From DAOVQB01 sp023128935 (lineage in GTDB: Bacteria > Eisenbacteria > RBG-16-71-46 > CAIMUX01 > WJJG01), in the NCBI GenBank assembly GCA_030628905.1, contig DAOVQB010000172.1, forward strand, positions 1-9,681: a stretch of 9,681 nt of DNA, read 5' to 3'. Positions within the stretch are counted from its first letter, which is position 1. Each line of letters opens with the position of its first letter. Below the pieces are notes generated by a model that worked only from the letters and a program-made list of their open reading frames with translations, was not told the DNA's origin and ran no database searches. Shown piece by piece: positions 6,621 through 9,681 of this stretch. Made by a program: the position numbers and the translations under genes.

Positions 6621-7728
6621 ATGCGTACGCTGGTTTTAATGTGTGTTGGTTTTATCCTCGGCTTGGTTTTGGCTGAGGGTCTGCTGCGTCTGTACATGGT
6701 GTTGGTCCCAAGCTCGCCCACCGCTCCTTACGTTCGTGACTTCCACGCCGGCTATCGTCTGCGGCCCCGAGCGCCGCGCGATTGCGCTGATACCGCCGCC
6801 AGCGATCACATAAACAGTTGGGGATTCCTTTGTCTACGGGACTGTGCCGATCGAGGACAACTTCCTGCGCGTGGCCGAAGCCAAGATGACAGAGCACCCG
6901 GCCGGGAGTGCGACGGAAGTAGAAATGGTGCTTATGGGTCTTGGCGGGTACTCAACAGAGAACGAACTCGGGCTCTTGCGCTCCCTCGGCCTCTCCCTGG
7001 ATCCCGATCTGGTAATCCTGAACTTTTTCGTCGGCAATGATGTCACAGGTATTCCCATTCGGGGCAAGGTCTTCCGGGGCCGGCTCTACTACGAAGGCTC
7101 CGCTAATCCCTGGGTCCATCTCATGCGCCGCTCTTGGCTCTTTCTACTTGTGGAGAAGGTTTTCCTGGCCAGGATCATGCCGGTCATCCTTGGCCGGCAA
7201 CCGCAGGCGCTGCGAAAGAAGCAAAGCGCAACTCACAGTCACTCCGTTCGAGAGGGAATCTCCATTACATCAACCAGCCATCACGCCGTTGCGTTGAGAT
7301 ATCTGTCCATTCAGGCAAGGCGCATGCCTGTCTACCTGAGGCATCCGGACGATAGGATGCAACGGCTATGGCGGGAAGCGGAGGGATACTTGCTGGAGTT
7401 TGACGCCACCAGCCGGAACGCAGGGATTCCCTGGATCCTTCATGCTATCCCATCCGAGATGCAGGTGGACGCGCAGGTCCGCAGGAGCGTGCTGAAAAGG
7501 CTATCCCTACCGGCTGAGCTCTATGATTTCGACGAACCTCAGCGGCGCCTGCGCGCATTCGCCAGGACCCGCGGGATCACAATTTCGGATCCCCTGACCG
7601 AATTGCGCACGCTGCATCGCCCTGAGGAGCGGCTCTATATCCCGAACAACACACATTGGAATGTGCGGGGCAACCGCATCGCGGGGGAGATGCTGGCTGA
7701 CTTCGCCGTTGAAAGAATCCGTGAGTGA
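6621..7728 (+). pseudogene. SGNH/GDSL-family hydrolase disrupted by an internal deletion/frameshift
   Basis: Frame A starts at ATG 6621 with an N-terminal membrane anchor (MRTLVLMCVGFILGLVLAEG), then HAGYRLRPRAPR and HINSWGF, which ends at 6827. It then runs out of homology and stops by 7040. Frame B carries the rest: GDSFVYG (6820-6840, block I with the nucleophile Ser), GLGGYSTENELGLL (block II Gly), NFFVGND (block III) and NNTHWNVRGN near the C-terminus (block V His), with TGA at 7726-7728. In intact relatives, NSxGFRD and GDSF are separated by roughly 20-25 residues; here they are read from the same bases in different frames, so that spacer is gone. Intact relatives are membrane-anchored esterases/acylhydrolases of cell-envelope sugars or lipids. 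The downstream frame opens with GTG at 6844, but that start would omit the catalytic Ser. A sequencing or assembly error is a less likely alternative, since both bases and about 20 codons are missing. Confidence 0.8.
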
Positions 7729-7746
7729 GGCGCCTACACCATCCTT

Positions 7747-7762
7747 GCCCCGGAGCCGGGGC
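7747..7762 (+). repeat. GC-rich dyad just after the SGNH remnant
   Basis: GCCCCGG (7747-7753), AG, CCGGGGC (7756-7762), beginning 19 bases after the stop at 7728. A hairpin with a 5-bp stem and 6-base loop is possible. There is no T-run, so terminator function is doubtful. Confidence 0.4.
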
Positions 7763-8032
7763 TGCACGTGCTGGAGGTTCTCCCGGCACCGAAGGCAGCC
7801 GGCCGCAACACCACAAGATGAACCCAAGCGGAAGCATGGGCCGCCATAGTCGACGGCTCGAGCTACCGACAGGTGGGCGCGCCCAGGAGTACCTGGCCCT
7901 CATGAGTATTCCTCGTCATGGCATGCACTTACGCGCCCTCGCGACGATGCCTGGTGAGAGGTGGGGGCCGGTGTGGAGCGGTGGCCTTATCCACCTCAAG
8001 CGGCCTTCGAGATGTGACGATATTCCGCGGTA

Positions 8033-8193
8033 AGGGCTCGCGCAAGAATGACTTCCCGTTTTCGGCGAGGGCCGCACCGTCGAGGACGAGGCGCGGCGAC
8101 GAAGGCGTAGCCGGGACTACTCCGAGGAGCCGCAACGCGCGTCCCCGGCGTTCGGGACCGGCGTAAACGGGAAGTTATTCTTGCGCGAGCCCT
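8033..8193. mobile_element. 161-bp MITE-like element with 29-bp terminal inverted repeats
   Basis: The left arm 8033-8061 begins AGGGCTCGCGCAAGAATG. The right arm 8165-8193 is its reverse complement at 28 of 29 positions; the only mismatch is at 8050/8176. One more outer base matches if a mismatch at 8032/8194 is allowed. The 103-bp interior is GC-rich and encodes nothing I recognise. No clear target-site duplication flanks it. The size and matched ends fit a non-autonomous transposable element (MITE) or a collapsed insertion sequence. I do not recognise the family. The surrounding 7729-8230 has no gene I can support. Confidence 0.65.
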
Positions 8194-8230
8194 AAGACGG
8201 CAACCTGCAGAGAACGCCCGGGGGGGATCC

Positions 8231-9319
8231 GTGGCCAAGATTGACGCCATCTTCAAGCTCGTCCAGGACCGGGGAGCATCGGATATCCATCTCACATCCG
8301 GGTCGCCGCCCATGCTGCGGGAGGATGGAGAGATCCAGGCGGTGGAGTACGAGGAGCTCAGCGCCGAACTCCTGACTGAGCTGCTTCGAGAGATGATGAC
8401 CTCCGAAGACTGGACACGCTACGAGGCGGACGGTGAAGTCGATTTCGGCTACGAAGTACCCGGGGTGCTGCGCGTGCGCTGCAACGTATTCCAGCAGCGC
8501 AAGGGTGTTGCTGGGGCGTTCCGGATTCTGCCCTCGAAGATCTTCACCACCGAACAACTCGGACTGCCCATCACCGTCTCCAGTCTTGCCGGTCTCCACA
8601 AGGGACTCATCGTGGTGACGGGGCCTCCCGGCAGTGGGAAATCGACCACTCAGGCCGCCATCATTGACCGGATCAACCGGACCAGGCGCTGCCACATCAT
8701 CACCATCGAGGATCCGATCGAGTACGTGCATGAGAGCCGTCTCTCGCTCGTCAGCCAGCGCGAAGTCAGGCGACACACGAAGAGCTTTGATACGGCACTC
8801 AGGGCCGCATTGCGCGAGGACCCCAACGTTCTCCTCGTCGGTGAGATGCGTGACCTCGAGACGATCTCACTGGCGATCACCGCAGCCGAGACGGGGCAGC
8901 TCGTTCTAGGGACGCTGCATACCGCATCAGCCGCCCAGACGGTCGACCGGCTGATCGATGTCTTTGACAGCGGGCGCCAGGACCAGATCCGGACGATGCT
9001 GGCCGAGTCGCTCCAGGGAGTCGTCTCCCAGCGGCTACTGCGGCGCGCGAATGGCAAGGGGCGCGTAGCGGCCTACGAGATCTTGATCGGAACGCCCGCT
9101 GTGAAGGCGATGATCCGCGAAGCCAAGACATTCCAGATTCCGTCTGCCATGCAGACAGGGCGGCGCGGGGGCATGCAGCTCCTGGATGATTACCTGGCGG
9201 ACCTGGTGCGCAAGGGAGACATCACTGTGGAGGAGGCCCGGCGTCACGCCGCGCGGAAGGAGGCGTTTCGGGTCCCCACGAAACAGAGCAACCCGAGGGA
9301 AGGAGAGGAGGCCGCGTGA
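8231..9319 (+). CDS. pilT: Type IV pilus retraction ATPase PilT
   Basis: This is a 362-aa hexameric cytoplasmic motor ATPase that depolymerises type IV pili and so drives twitching motility. The N-terminal PAS-like domain shows GASDIHLTSGSPPMLREDG (~15-33). The RecA-like domain has Walker A GPPGSGKST (131-139; usually GPTGSGKST), an Asp box TIEDPIEYVH (158-167), Walker B NVLLVGEMRD (199-208) with Glu205, and a His box GTLHTASAAQTVDRLID with His230. The C-terminal AxxxMIREAKTFQI matches the PilT-specific AIRNLIRE helix, separating it from PilB. GMQLLDDYLADLVRKGDIT closes the usual tail. Length is typical. The start is GTG at 8231, preceded by a GGGGGG run at 8220-8225. The next gene overlaps its stop by 4 bp. 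No other pil genes are in view. Confidence 0.95.
   Translation: MAKIDAIFKLVQDRGASDIHLTSGSPPMLREDGEIQAVEYEELSAELLTELLREMMTSEDWTRYEADGEVDFGYEVPGVLRVRCNVFQQRKGVAGAFRILPSKIFTTEQLGLPITVSSLAGLHKGLIVVTGPPGSGKSTTQAAIIDRINRTRRCHIITIEDPIEYVHESRLSLVSQREVRRHTKSFDTALRAALREDPNVLLVGEMRDLETISLAITAAETGQLVLGTLHTASAAQTVDRLIDVFDSGRQDQIRTMLAESLQGVVSQRLLRRANGKGRVAAYEILIGTPAVKAMIREAKTFQIPSAMQTGRRGGMQLLDDYLADLVRKGDITVEEARRHAARKEAFRVPTKQSNPREGEEAA
9301..9311 (+). promoter_or_regulatory. Ribosome binding site for the DUF4388 gene, inside pilT
   Basis: AGGAGAGGAGG sits within the last codons of pilT, 4 bases before the GTG at 9316. It favours that start over the in-frame ATG at 9385, which has only a weak AGAGA upstream, and implies coupled translation with pilT. 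Confidence 0.65.
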
Positions 9320-9681
9320 GGGATCGCCCAAGCAGGCGGCATGAGGAGATCGGGAGCGATAGACCTGCCGAAGACAGAGATGTGATGCGAGGTCGTCTTG
9401 ACTTCGCTTCGCCATTTGAGCTGGGGCAGTTCTTGCTCCTAGGACGCAAAACCGGCGCACTGCACCTTACATGTGACGACAAGCACGGCGTGCTGTACGT
9501 GCTCGCGGGGCAGATCGTCTCTGTCGTCAGTCCCGAACTACACGGCGGCAAGAAAGCGGCCACGGAGTTGATCGGTTGGAAAGAGGGGGAGTTCCGATTT
9601 GTGCCCGGAGCGATTGCCCAGAGCGAGGAGATTGGGCTTGGAACAGAGAGCCTGCTTCTGGAGACCGCCCGCCTGATGGAC
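9316..9681 (+). CDS. DUF4388 (PATAN-like) domain protein, 5' part (3' end outside window)
   Basis: Open from GTG 9316 to the window edge, 122 codons. After a charged, probably disordered N-terminus (~1-24) comes a DUF4388/PATAN-like segment, RGRLDFASPFELGQFLLLGRKTGALHL (26-52), then the strand pair GVLYVLAGQIVSVVSP, an AATELIGWKEGEFRFVPG turn, and ESLLLETARLMD at the edge. This family is common in bacteria with type IV pili and gliding or twitching motility, often joined to response-regulator receivers, and is thought to mediate protein-protein contacts. GTGA overlap with the pilT stop suggests one operon and a role near PilT (inference). An ATG at 9385 would give just the domain. Further domains downstream cannot be seen. 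Confidence 0.85.
   Translation, partial: MRDRPSRRHEEIGSDRPAEDRDVMRGRLDFASPFELGQFLLLGRKTGALHLTCDDKHGVLYVLAGQIVSVVSPELHGGKKAATELIGWKEGEFRFVPGAIAQSEEIGLGTESLLLETARLMD

Noticed and set aside
7725..8033. 102-codon frame starting GTG that overlaps the SGNH stop by 4 bp
   Set aside because: No recognisable domain, poor composition, and it ends at the inverted-repeat arm. Coupling to a pseudogene is not persuasive.
8033..8193. Integron attC site
   Set aside because: Size would fit, but the RYYYAAC/GTTRRRY core sites are not at the arm ends and there is no integrase.

Overview
This GC-rich window reads as a chromosomal segment of a free-living, motile, Gram-negative-type bacterium. It carries a methyl-accepting chemotaxis receptor and a PilT twitching ATPase followed by a DUF4388/PATAN gene. 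It also carries a very large multidomain acetyltransferase-like protein and long intergenic stretches full of small repeats. Such content would fit a Planctomycetota-, Hydrogenedentota/Sumerlaeota- or Myxococcota-like lineage, but the sequence alone does not settle the taxonomy. All recognisable genes lie on the + strand.

Layout. (1) 1-162: the 3' end of an HNH endonuclease. (2) 163-679: a gene-free stretch with a degenerate 10-bp tandem array, a 16-bp tandem duplication, a perfect 8-bp hairpin, a 19-bp direct repeat and a terminator-like hairpin with six T. (3) 680-3850: a 1056-aa protein. It has an amidotransferase-like N-terminus, a gluzincin-like but probably dead peptidase region, a helical-repeat region, and a GNAT / degenerate GNAT / SCP2-like C-terminus resembling the Eis architecture. 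A 144-bp, 8 x 18-bp minisatellite interrupts the second GNAT fold. (4) 3851-4392: intergenic DNA with a diverged tandem duplication. (5) 4393-6369: an HBM-type chemoreceptor, closed by a strong terminator. (6) 6621-7728: an SGNH/GDSL hydrolase broken by an internal deletion. Its NSxGF and GDSF motifs are read from the same nucleotides in two frames. (7) 7729-8230: a gene-free stretch with a 161-bp element bounded by 29-bp inverted repeats (28/29), resembling a MITE. (8) 8231-9319 pilT, then 9316-end a DUF4388 gene overlapping it by 4 bp.

The only clear operon is pilT-DUF4388. The chemoreceptor and pilT both serve motility, but they are separated by a terminator, a broken gene and an inverted-repeat element, so I do not infer a shared operon. 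No complete undescribed system is evident. The most unusual items are the five-part 1056-aa protein with its in-frame minisatellite, the inverted-repeat element, and the deletion scar in the SGNH gene.
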